Below are positions 8,227 through 16,747 of a stretch of 64,000 bases of DNA, in pieces. Made by a program: the position numbers and the translations under genes. This DNA is from Flavobacterium soyangense (GTDB taxonomy: Bacteria; Bacteroidota; Bacteroidia; Flavobacteriales; Flavobacteriaceae). The DNA lies in contig NZ_JADHEC010000007.1 of the NCBI RefSeq assembly GCF_015277675.1, forward strand, positions 1 to 64,000, given 5' to 3'. How positions within the stretch are numbered: the stretch's first letter is position 1; every line of letters starts with the position of its first letter. The notes beneath the pieces were generated by a model. The model was not told the origin of the DNA. It did no database searches and worked only from the letters and a program-made list of their open reading frames with translations.

Positions 8227-9141
8227 TTATAGAATCATTTCGTGAAAAGGAATGATGATCCTAAAACCTTTTTCTTTAAAATATTCTTTGGGATTTTCTT
8301 TTGAAACGACCATTACAAAATCTCCTCCCCAAGCACCAAGACTTTTTATTACCCCATCAAAATCAGGAAACAAGGACTCTTTCGCGGTTTGCATTTCTAG
8401 GATGGAACTCATTTCGGCTTCATGTTTTTCTAATGCAAAGGAAAATTCAGCTAGGGTTTTTGCATTCAATATTGCTGAAGTTATTTTATTGTTTTTGGCA
8501 ATGTCTTGCGCTAAATCTTTGTTTTTATTCTTATAATAAACGGCTATGGAAGCTTTGCTGTTTTGCTTTTTGTCCAGATAAACAAAATAGAGGTTTTTGG
8601 TGAATTCAGGCTTGAAATTTACTTTTTCGATTATTGGTTTGTCATTGTCCAAATGATACAAAATAGGGCTGTCATTTTGAGCACAGGCAATATCGTATCC
8701 GCTGCCACCAAAACTATTGTTAAGTAAAACAAAGGCGTCAATCTGTAACCATTGCGCAATATTGTTAATCAAGGTTGATGAGGTTCCTAAACCCCAATTT
8801 CTGGAAAAAGTAAGTTGAGTCGTAACAGAATAACCTTCGGCTTGATTGAGAAAATCAGAATTTAATAAATACCCTTCGTGCAGGATTTCTATCAACGTGT
8901 TTCTTACAGCTAATTTTTTGGTGATTATTTTATTCGAAATATCCGCAAACGAAAAAGTGTCTTCAAACCAAATGCTGCCATCGGCATCAAAACTGCTCCA
9001 TTTTATTTCTTGGTTTTTTCCTTTTTCAACAATCAGGTTTTGACCAAATTTGGTTGGTAAAGCAAAACCATTGGCACCGTCAAGAACTAGATATTCTCCT
9101 GTGATTAGTAGTTTTCCGTTACTGTAAAATTCTTTTTTCAT
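8227..9141 (-). CDS. GYDIA-type GHMP kinase (mevalonate-pathway-like)
   Basis: The protein has a GHMP kinase fold of about 304 aa: an N-terminal strand with 'GKLLITGEYLVLDGANG', the glycine/serine-rich ATP loop 'NWGLGTSSTLINN', and the 'FGGSGYDIACA' motif that names the GYDIA subgroup of Bacteroidota. The family phosphorylates mevalonate-type alcohols. Position next to HMG-CoA reductase suggests mevalonate kinase or a related step in isopentenyl diphosphate synthesis, but the exact substrate is inferred. I start at MKKEFYSNG (9141); the ten extra upstream residues (MWLCAFVTRL) look non-coding. Confidence 0.85.
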   Translation of the reverse strand: MKKEFYSNGKLLITGEYLVLDGANGFALPTKFGQNLIVEKGKNQEIKWSSFDADGSIWFEDTFSFADISNKIITKKLAVRNTLIEILHEGYLLNSDFLNQAEGYSVTTQLTFSRNWGLGTSSTLINNIAQWLQIDAFVLLNNSFGGSGYDIACAQNDSPILYHLDNDKPIIEKVNFKPEFTKNLYFVYLDKKQNSKASIAVYYKNKNKDLAQDIAKNNKITSAILNAKTLAEFSFALEKHEAEMSSILEMQTAKESLFPDFDGVIKSLGAWGGDFVMVVSKENPKEYFKEKGFRIIIPFHEMIL

Positions 9142-9230
9142 AAGTCTTGTTACGAAGGCGCAAAGCCACAATTTTTTTTGAACGACTAAATTAATTTTAA
9201 ATAAAATCTGCGTTAATCTGTCGCCAATTT

Positions 9231-10559
9231 CTAAACCAGCCTTCTTAAAGTTTCTATATATTCAACAACAGCACTATGCGAAACCACGTGATGCTTGAAA
9301 TGTTTCCGAATCAAAACCCGTTCATCATCGTTGGCTTCAAATTGATTCAGAATATTGTTCAAGTGCATTTTCATATGGCCATCCTGAATTCCTGTTGTGG
9401 TTAATGAACGCAAAGCGGCAAAATTTTGTGCCAAACCGGCAACTGCCACAAATTGCATCAACTCCTTCGCCGATGGATTTTCCAGCATTTCCAAGGATAG
9501 TTTTACCAAAGGATGCAAGGAAGTTAAACCGCCAACAGTTCCTAAGGCCAAAGGAACTTCCAACCAAAAAGTAAAGATGTCATTTTCGATTTTGGCGTGT
9601 GACAAACTCGAATAACTTCCGTTTCGGGAAGCATAAGCGTGAATGCCGGCTTCAACCGCACGAAAATCATTGCCGGTCGCAAGCACAACGGCATCAATTC
9701 CGTTCATAATTCCTTTGTTGTGGGTTACAGCTCGAAAAGGTTCCACTTCGGCGATTTTGACAGACTGAATGAAGCGCTCGGTAAATGCTTTGGGATTCGG
9801 AATGTGTTTTTCGACCAAGTCATCAACATGGCAAGAAACTTCGGCACGAACAATGCAATTGGGAACATAATTCGAGAGAATGCTCATCACGACTTCAATG
9901 TTTTTTTCTTCTTCTGAAAATAAGCTATAAGCTAATGCTTCTTCTTTTAGTGTTTTTGAAAATTGCTCCAAACATGAATTGATGAAATTAGCGCCCATTG
10001 AATCTTTAGTTTCAAAAGTAGCATGCAATTGAAAATAATTGGGCAATAAATTGGTTTTATCTTTTAGAACAATATCCTGAATTCCACCACCACGTTTTTG
10101 CATATTTTTTGTAATGCTTTCGGTATTGGCAAAAAAATGAGTTTTGGTTTGGGCAAAAAATAAAGCGAGTTTCGATTCGTCTCCTTTGAAAATAAAATGT
10201 ACTTGTCCTATCTTCTCGGTATTGATAACATTGGCTTTAAACCCGCCGCGAGTGGACCAGAATTTGGCTGCTTTTGACGCAGCGGCAACAACGGAACTTT
10301 CCTCAATCGCCATCGGAATACTGCTATATTTTCCGTTAATCAGAAAATTAGGTGCAACACCAAGCGGAATATAAAAATTGCTTATCGTGTTTTCGATGAA
10401 TTCATCGTGTAATTTCTGTATTTTTCTATCGGAATTCCAATATTTTTTAAGTATTGAAATAGCCTCTTTAGGATTAGAAAAGTATTCTTTGGCAATCCAG
10501 TTTATTTTTTCTTCTTTGGATAATTTAGAAAATCCGGCAACAGCGTTATTCATTCTCAA
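9231..10559 (-). CDS. Hydroxymethylglutaryl-CoA reductase
   Basis: This enzyme reduces HMG-CoA to mevalonate (or the reverse in class II degradative enzymes). Active-site segments are visible: 'AIEESSVVAAAS' (catalytic Glu), 'HNKGIMNGIDAVVLATGNDFRA' region split around the catalytic Lys and Asp, and 'GHMKMHLNN' (the catalytic His). The 442-aa length, short N-terminus and absence of membrane helices fit bacterial class II. Two Met codons (10559 and 10553) are equally possible starts. It is followed 89 bases later by the GYDIA kinase, forming a mevalonate pair. Confidence 0.93.
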   Translation of the reverse strand: MRMNNAVAGFSKLSKEEKINWIAKEYFSNPKEAISILKKYWNSDRKIQKLHDEFIENTISNFYIPLGVAPNFLINGKYSSIPMAIEESSVVAAASKAAKFWSTRGGFKANVINTEKIGQVHFIFKGDESKLALFFAQTKTHFFANTESITKNMQKRGGGIQDIVLKDKTNLLPNYFQLHATFETKDSMGANFINSCLEQFSKTLKEEALAYSLFSEEEKNIEVVMSILSNYVPNCIVRAEVSCHVDDLVEKHIPNPKAFTERFIQSVKIAEVEPFRAVTHNKGIMNGIDAVVLATGNDFRAVEAGIHAYASRNGSYSSLSHAKIENDIFTFWLEVPLALGTVGGLTSLHPLVKLSLEMLENPSAKELMQFVAVAGLAQNFAALRSLTTTGIQDGHMKMHLNNILNQFEANDDERVLIRKHFKHHVVSHSAVVEYIETLRRLV

Positions 10560-10581
10560 TTGATTATGGGATGATGTTTTG

Positions 10582-10589
10582 CAAAGATA
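10582..10589 (-). promoter_or_regulatory. -7 promoter element for HMG-CoA reductase
   Basis: The minus strand reads TATCTTTG, a perfect TAnnTTTG, 23-30 bases upstream of the HMG-CoA reductase start. No clear TTTG -33 element is present at the expected distance. Confidence 0.5.
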
Positions 10590-10823
10590 CAGATTTAGCT
10601 GTTTTGTTTGCTAATGTTAGGTTGTTCAATAAAAATGTAAGTTTAATATTATTTTTAACATTTAACAGTTTAAATGTGAAATAATTGTAAAATTTTCACT
10701 AAAATTGACCTCTTTTATATTTAATAAAATTTCATGAAATGAGTATAGCAGAAATGCGGATCAAACGCCGTCAAGATATATGCGAATTACATATTCCTTT
10801 AAAAAAACAATTATTATCTTCAT

Positions 10824-12998
10824 ATGAATTCAACTAAAATTACCCTCTTTCTTTTATTGTTGTTTACGAATGTTTTCGGACAACAAAAAATTACCATCGA
10901 AGCCATTTATAACGGCGAATTTACTGCTAAAAGAATGGACGAACTGCGGTCAATGAAAAACACCAATCAATATACCGTCTTGAATGTTGACGAAGGTTCC
11001 GCAAGTATGCAAATTGATTTATTCGATTTTGCAACCCTGAAAAAAGTGACGACTTTAATAGATACTAAAAATCAGTCTAAATTATTGGGAGGAATTGATA
11101 GTTATACTTTCAGTTCAGACGAAAAAAAGATTTTGATTGCCAATAACACGAATCAGATCTACCGCCACTCCTTTAATGCCGATTATTTTCTTTTCGATAT
11201 GGTTTCGAAAGAATTGACCAAAGTTTTGGAACAAGTACAAGAACCCACTTTTTCGCCCGACGGAAAAAAGATTGCTTATGTCAAGGAAAACAACCTTTTT
11301 GTTTATGATATAACTTCAAATACAAACAGTCAAATCACGACCGATGGGAAGAAAAATGCCATAATCAATGGGATCACGGATTGGGTTTATGAAGAAGAAT
11401 TTTCATTTGTGAGAGCTTTTGATTGGAGCAAGGACAGTAAAAAAATAGGCTATATTCGATTTGACGAAACTCAGGTTCCTGAATTTTCAATGTCGATTTT
11501 TGAAAAAAATCTGTATCCAACAATAGAAACGTTCAAATATCCCAAAGCAGGTGAAAAGAACTCCATAGTTTCCCTGCATTTGTACAATGTCGATACAAAA
11601 GCTACAAAAGAAGTAAATTTAAGCCAGTACAATGATTTTTACATTCCAAGAATTGAATGGACAAATGATGCCAATGTTTTGTCTGCAAAAATATTGAATC
11701 GCCATCAGGATAATCTGGATTTGTTGTTGGTTGACGGAACAACTGCTGCCACAAAGGTGGTTTTGAATGAAAAAGACAAATCGTATATCGATTTTGTGGA
11801 CACGGATAACTTGACTTTTCTAAAAGACAACAGTTTTATTTGGACTTCCGAGAAAGACGGCTTTAATCATATTTTTCACTATGACAAATTTGGAAAACTA
11901 ATAAACCAGGTAACCAAAGGCAATTGGGAAGTAACCGAATATTATGGTTTGGACGAGAAAACGAATACTGTTTTTTATCAATCAACAGAAAACGGTTCTA
12001 CAGTAAGAGACGTTTATAAAATAAGATTAGATGGGAAAAAGAAAGTGAAATTGTCACATCAAGTTGGACATAATGAGGCTACTTTCAGTCCAGATTTTAA
12101 TTATTTTATCAATACTTATTCAAATGCCACTATTCCAACTTCTTATACTTTAAACAATTCAAAAGATGGAAAACAAGTTCAGGAAATAGTAAATAACAAT
12201 GTTTTAGCTGAAAAATTAAAGGGGTATAATTTGCCACAAAAAGAATTTTTTGTGATGAAAACGGAAAAAGGCAATGAATTAAACGCTTGGATAATGAAAC
12301 CAAAGGATTTCGATCCAAATAAAAAATATCCCGTTTTTATGATTCAATATTCTGGGCCAGGGTCACAACAAGTTGTTAATCAATGGGGAAGTTCTAATGA
12401 GTATTGGTTTATGATGCTCGCCCAGCAAGGCTATATTGTGGCCTGTGTTGACGGTCGTGGAACGGGTTATAAAGGGGCAGCCTTTAAAAAAGTAACCTAT
12501 AAAGAACTAGGAAAATATGAAGTCGAAGATCAGATTGATGCCGCCAAAGTACTAGGAAATTATCCTTATGTAGATAAATCTCGAATCGGAATTTGGGGTT
12601 GGTCTTATGGTGGTTTTATGTCAAGTAACTGTATTTTGAAAGGAAATGATGTTTTCAAAATGGCTATTGCCGTTGCGCCAGTAACCAACTGGCGTTTTTA
12701 TGACACTATATATACCGAAAGATATATGCAGACCCCACAAGAAAACCCAAAAGGTTATGACGATAATTCACCCATAAATTTTGTTGATAAGTTAAAAGGA
12801 AAATTTTTGTTAATTCATGGTTCAGGAGATGATAATGTTCATGTGCAAAATTCGATGCAAATGATGGAAGCCTTGATTCAGGCGAACAAACAATTTGATT
12901 CCCAAATATATCCTGATAAAAATCACGGAATTTATGGCGGAAAAACAAGAATTCAATTGTACAATAAAATGACTAATTTTATCAAAAATAATTTATAA
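10824..12998 (+). CDS. Dipeptidyl peptidase IV (S9B family), exported
   Basis: This serine peptidase removes X-Pro (or X-Ala) dipeptides from peptide N-termini. A signal peptide (about 19 residues, ending 'FTNVFGQ') sends it across the inner membrane. An eight-bladed propeller region (about residues 40-470) precedes an alpha/beta-hydrolase domain with the triad Ser594 ('GWSYGGFMS'), Asp669 ('HGSGDDNVHVQNS') and His701 ('KNHGIYGG'). The 'YEEEF' motif typical of DPP4 glutamates is present ('DWVYEEEFSFVRAFDW' region). The 724-aa length is usual. It is followed by two peptide transporters. Confidence 0.95.
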   Translation: MNSTKITLFLLLLFTNVFGQQKITIEAIYNGEFTAKRMDELRSMKNTNQYTVLNVDEGSASMQIDLFDFATLKKVTTLIDTKNQSKLLGGIDSYTFSSDEKKILIANNTNQIYRHSFNADYFLFDMVSKELTKVLEQVQEPTFSPDGKKIAYVKENNLFVYDITSNTNSQITTDGKKNAIINGITDWVYEEEFSFVRAFDWSKDSKKIGYIRFDETQVPEFSMSIFEKNLYPTIETFKYPKAGEKNSIVSLHLYNVDTKATKEVNLSQYNDFYIPRIEWTNDANVLSAKILNRHQDNLDLLLVDGTTAATKVVLNEKDKSYIDFVDTDNLTFLKDNSFIWTSEKDGFNHIFHYDKFGKLINQVTKGNWEVTEYYGLDEKTNTVFYQSTENGSTVRDVYKIRLDGKKKVKLSHQVGHNEATFSPDFNYFINTYSNATIPTSYTLNNSKDGKQVQEIVNNNVLAEKLKGYNLPQKEFFVMKTEKGNELNAWIMKPKDFDPNKKYPVFMIQYSGPGSQQVVNQWGSSNEYWFMMLAQQGYIVACVDGRGTGYKGAAFKKVTYKELGKYEVEDQIDAAKVLGNYPYVDKSRIGIWGWSYGGFMSSNCILKGNDVFKMAIAVAPVTNWRFYDTIYTERYMQTPQENPKGYDDNSPINFVDKLKGKFLLIHGSGDDNVHVQNSMQMMEALIQANKQFDSQIYPDKNHGIYGGKTRIQLYNKMTNFIKNNL

Positions 12999-13025
12999 CA
13001 TAAACCATTAACCAAAATAAATAAT

Positions 13026-14720
13026 ATGTCGGAAACTCAAGTAAAAGCAGCACATCCAAAAGGACTTTGGGTGTTATTTGGAACAGAAATGTGGGAACGT
13101 TTCAATTTTTATGGAATGCGGGCCCTGTTGACTCTTTTCCTCGTGAATTCTTTATTGATGAAAGAGGAAGATGCATCCTTAATTTATGGAGGCTTTCTGG
13201 GATTGTGTTATTTGACCCCAATGTTGGGAGGGTTCATTGCCGACCGTTTTTTTGGAAATAGAAATTGTATTTTAATTGGTGGTGGTATGATGGCCATCGG
13301 GCAAATGTTATTATTTGCAAGCGCAAGCGTTTTTCCGAGCAATCTGAATTTGGCCACGACCATAATGTATTCTGCCTTGGGAATTATCGTTTTTGGAAAC
13401 GGATTTTTCAAGCCAAATATTTCTAGTATGGTAGGAAGTTTGTATCCTGCACAAGAAAAAAGCAAACTAGATACAGCCTTTACCATTTTCTATATGGGAA
13501 TTAATTTAGGGGCTTTTTTAGGGCAATTTATTTGTCCAATTCTTGGAGACGTGAAAGACCACGGAGGAGTTAGAGATATTTACGCTTTTAAATGGGGGTT
13601 TTTGGCGGCTTCAATAGCAATGCTTCTTGGGACTTTGGTCTTTTACTTTCTAAAAAACAAATACGTTGTTACTCCAGAAGGGAGACCATTAGGTGGATTG
13701 CCTTCTAAAAATACGGCTTCTGATTTTGAAGTAGGGGAATCCCAAAATGCTGTATTTACCCCAAAATCATTGGTTGTGGCAGTAATAAGTTTTATCGGAT
13801 TGTATTTTGCTTTCCATTTTTCGGTGGATGGCACCAATGTTGTAAAAACAATTATTTATCCAATCATTTATGCAAGCGGCATTACATTGGCGGGACTAAT
13901 CTTGTCGGATAGCTCTTTGACAAAAGTCGAGAGAGACCGGATAATCGTAATTTATATTGTGTCCTTTTTCATCATTTTCTTTTGGGCAGCATTCGAACAA
14001 GCGGGTTCTTCTCTTACGTTTATAGCCGATAATCAAACGGATAGAACTTTTATGTTTGGCTGGCAAATGCCTGCTTCGATGGTTCAGATTTTCAATGGAT
14101 TATTTGTTGTAATTTTTGCAGTTCCATTTAGTATGTTGTGGGATAGACTACGATCAAAGGGAAAAGAACCTATTTCTCCAGTAAAACAAGCAGTTGGCTT
14201 GGCTTTAATTGCAATGAGTTATTTCATTATTGCTTATAATGTTAAGGATTTGGGAAATAATGGTTTACTCGCCATAAAATGGTTAATCTTGTTATACTTA
14301 ATACAAACTTGTGCTGAGTTGTGCTTGTCGCCAATAGGTTTGTCATTGGTAGGAAAGCTTTCGCCAAAGCGTTTTTCCTCATTGTTATATGGTGTGTTTT
14401 TCTTGTCGAATGCTTCTGGTTACGCTTTGGCGGGAACTTTAGGATCTATCTTGCCATCAACAGGAGACAAATTTAACAAAGCAAAAGAGCTGGGAATTGA
14501 CTTGCAGGCAATATTAGATAAAAAAATCATTCCAACTGCTGACCAATTAAAACTTTTGGCGACCAATCAAATTAGTGATCATAATCCCATTTTTGCAGGA
14601 TTTGAAATCCACAATTTATTCGAATTCTTTATGGTATTTGTAATATTGACGGGACTTGCAGCGGTAATTTTATTTTCATTAACACCTTTCTTGAAAAAAA
14701 TGATGCACGGCATTCGATAA
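13026..14720 (+). CDS. POT-family proton-coupled oligopeptide transporter 1
   Basis: This is a major-facilitator di/tripeptide:proton symporter. The signature 'EMWERFNFYGMRALLTLFL' near residue 20 is the ExxERFxYYG proton-coupling motif, and the second POT signature is seen in 'FFWAAFEQAGSSLTFIA'. About 12-14 hydrophobic helices span 564 aa. The gene starts 27 bases after the dipeptidyl peptidase and ends one base before a second, diverged POT gene, so the three probably form an operon that takes up the dipeptides released by the peptidase. Confidence 0.93.
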   Translation: MSETQVKAAHPKGLWVLFGTEMWERFNFYGMRALLTLFLVNSLLMKEEDASLIYGGFLGLCYLTPMLGGFIADRFFGNRNCILIGGGMMAIGQMLLFASASVFPSNLNLATTIMYSALGIIVFGNGFFKPNISSMVGSLYPAQEKSKLDTAFTIFYMGINLGAFLGQFICPILGDVKDHGGVRDIYAFKWGFLAASIAMLLGTLVFYFLKNKYVVTPEGRPLGGLPSKNTASDFEVGESQNAVFTPKSLVVAVISFIGLYFAFHFSVDGTNVVKTIIYPIIYASGITLAGLILSDSSLTKVERDRIIVIYIVSFFIIFFWAAFEQAGSSLTFIADNQTDRTFMFGWQMPASMVQIFNGLFVVIFAVPFSMLWDRLRSKGKEPISPVKQAVGLALIAMSYFIIAYNVKDLGNNGLLAIKWLILLYLIQTCAELCLSPIGLSLVGKLSPKRFSSLLYGVFFLSNASGYALAGTLGSILPSTGDKFNKAKELGIDLQAILDKKIIPTADQLKLLATNQISDHNPIFAGFEIHNLFEFFMVFVILTGLAAVILFSLTPFLKKMMHGIR

Positions 14721-14721
14721 T

Positions 14722-16233
14722 ATGGAACAAAACTTAACGATCGAACAAATACAAAACTTTAAAGGCAAGTACCCCAAGCAATTGTGGTACTTGTTTTTTA
14801 GTGAAATGTGGGAACGTTTCAGTTTCTATGGAATGCGCGGAATGTTGGTTATTTTTATGGTGAATCAGTTGATGATGAACGATGAGGTTGCCAACTTGCA
14901 ATATGGAGCAACACAAGCTTTTGTATACGCCTTTACGTTTGTTGGAGGTTTGTTTGCAGACAAAATTCTGGGCTACCGAAAATCCCTTTTTTGGGGTGGA
15001 ATCCTGATGATAGTAGGTAGTGTTATTCTAGCAATTGACCCCAAGCAGTTCTTCTTTATTGGAATCGGTTTTACCATTATTGGGACAGGTTTTTTCAAAC
15101 CCAATATTTCCACAATGGTCGGAAAATTATACAAAGATGACGATAATCGTAGAGACGCAGGCTTTTCTTTATTTTATGCCGGAGTAAATCTTGGTGCATT
15201 AATCGGGGGCTATTTGTGTATTGCCGTTGCCAACGGGAATATGCTTTCTTCCATAGTTCCTGTTCATTTAAGATGGAATGTTGCCTTTGGATTTGCTTCA
15301 ATTGTTATGATTATAAGTTTGCTGACATTTGTTCAAACCCAGAAATCGCTTGGTGAAATTGGGATTTCTCCATTGCTGGATTTAGACAATTCAAAAAGGA
15401 AAACCTATGAATATCTAACGTATATTGGTTCAATTGTAGTAATTCCTGCAGTTATATTGTTGGTTTCTAATTCAGAATATACGGATATATTTATGTACAT
15501 CATTGGACCTTGTTCCTTGTTGTATTTGCTTTATGAAATGAAAAATTTCTCCCTCAAAGAAAACAAAAAACTTATCGCAGCCTTGGTTTTCATCTTATTT
15601 TCTATTGTTTTTTGGGCCTTTTATGAGCAAAATGGCGGTTCGTTAAGTCTTTTTGCGGCTAGCAATCTGGAAAACACAGTCCTCGGCATTAAGCTTGACC
15701 CGAGTGGCGTAAACAATTCAGCCAATTCCCTTTTTGTAATTGCTTTTGCAGCCTTGGTAGGATTGGTTTGGCTTTGGATGAGTAAAAGAAAAATTGAACC
15801 CAACACTGTGGTAAAATTTGGTCTTGGATTTTTGTTTCTGGCGGGTGGTTTCTGGGTATTTTATTACACTAAATTCTTTGCTGACGCCAATGGAATTACC
15901 TCGCTGGATTTATTTACTTTCGGTTGGTTTGTAATCACTTTTGGGGAATTGTGTTTGTCTCCAATAGGAATGTCAATTATGACCAAACTTTCTCCGGCGA
16001 AATTACAAGCCGTAATGATGGGAATGTGGTTTCTGGCCAGTGCATACGGACAATACTTTGCCGGATTGTTGGGTGCTAATATTGCTGGAGCTTCAGAGAA
16101 TTCTACAAATCTTGAAAAACTGGTTATTTATGCCGATGGTTATAAACTATTGGCAATCTATGCGTTGATTGCAGGGCTGATTTTGATACTAATTTCACCC
16201 TTGATAAAAAAATTAATGCAAGATGTAAATTAG
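14722..16233 (+). CDS. POT-family proton-coupled oligopeptide transporter 2
   Basis: A second POT symporter of 503 aa, with 'EMWERFSFYGMRGMLVIFM' and 'VFWAFYEQNGGSLSLFA' carrying the family signatures. It lies one base after the previous transporter. The pair are only moderately similar over their helices, so this is an old duplication rather than a recent one; they may differ in peptide preference. It is about 60 aa shorter than its neighbour, mainly in the loops. Confidence 0.93.
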   Translation: MEQNLTIEQIQNFKGKYPKQLWYLFFSEMWERFSFYGMRGMLVIFMVNQLMMNDEVANLQYGATQAFVYAFTFVGGLFADKILGYRKSLFWGGILMIVGSVILAIDPKQFFFIGIGFTIIGTGFFKPNISTMVGKLYKDDDNRRDAGFSLFYAGVNLGALIGGYLCIAVANGNMLSSIVPVHLRWNVAFGFASIVMIISLLTFVQTQKSLGEIGISPLLDLDNSKRKTYEYLTYIGSIVVIPAVILLVSNSEYTDIFMYIIGPCSLLYLLYEMKNFSLKENKKLIAALVFILFSIVFWAFYEQNGGSLSLFAASNLENTVLGIKLDPSGVNNSANSLFVIAFAALVGLVWLWMSKRKIEPNTVVKFGLGFLFLAGGFWVFYYTKFFADANGITSLDLFTFGWFVITFGELCLSPIGMSIMTKLSPAKLQAVMMGMWFLASAYGQYFAGLLGANIAGASENSTNLEKLVIYADGYKLLAIYALIAGLILILISPLIKKLMQDVN

Positions 16234-16285
16234 CCGACAATTTTTAGCGTTATTTTTGTTTAAATTTGTAAAAAATTAAATAGTT

Positions 16286-16747
16286 ATGAAAAAAGCAATT
16301 TTACTAATAGCATTTGTATTAGGCACTTTTGCCGTTCAAGCGCAAGAACTTAAATGGGAAACCGATGTTAACAAAGCAATTTCCGTTTCCAATAGTACCA
16401 ATAAGCCATTGTTGTTGTTTTTCACTGGAAGTGATTGGTGTGGTTGGTGTATTCGTTTGCAAAAAGAAGTATTAAAAACACCTGAATTTGCAAAATGGGC
16501 TAAAGACAATGTAGTCTTGGTCGAATTGGATTTCCCAAGAAGAACCCCGCAATCGGATGAAATTAAAACTCAGAATAATGGGATGCAGCAAGCATTCGGA
16601 ATTCAGGGATTTCCCACTATATATTTTGCTACGGCAAAGATAAAAGATGGGAAACCAAATTTTACTGGCATCGGCAGTACGGGTTATGTTTCTGGTGGTC
16701 CAGCTGCCTGGCTGGCTGTCGCCGATGGAATTTTGAAAGCAAAATAA
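16286..16747 (+). CDS. Secreted thioredoxin-like protein with CGWC motif
   Basis: A cleavable signal peptide (about 19 residues, ending 'FAVQAQ') precedes a thioredoxin fold with the redox motif 'SDWCGWCIRLQKEV' (about residues 50-63) and a cis-Pro strand ('GIQGFPTIYFA'). At 153 aa it is a single-domain periplasmic thiol protein of the thioredoxin_7/DsbD-gamma type. Two overlapping -7-like elements (TATTTTTG 16251-16258 and TAAATTTG 16261-16268) lie just upstream, suggesting its own promoter although the peptide-transport genes precede it. Its partner is unknown. Confidence 0.85.
   Translation: MKKAILLIAFVLGTFAVQAQELKWETDVNKAISVSNSTNKPLLLFFTGSDWCGWCIRLQKEVLKTPEFAKWAKDNVVLVELDFPRRTPQSDEIKTQNNGMQQAFGIQGFPTIYFATAKIKDGKPNFTGIGSTGYVSGGPAAWLAVADGILKAK

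Noticed and set aside
9397..9982. Several antisense ORFs inside the HMG-CoA reductase gene
   Set aside because: The reductase frame is unambiguous with catalytic motifs; the others are mirror frames.
10739..10837. 32-codon ORF (MSIAEMRIKRRQDICE...) upstream of and overlapping the dipeptidyl peptidase start
   Set aside because: It has no recognisable features, runs into the downstream start codon in another frame and has no promoter evidence; probably chance.
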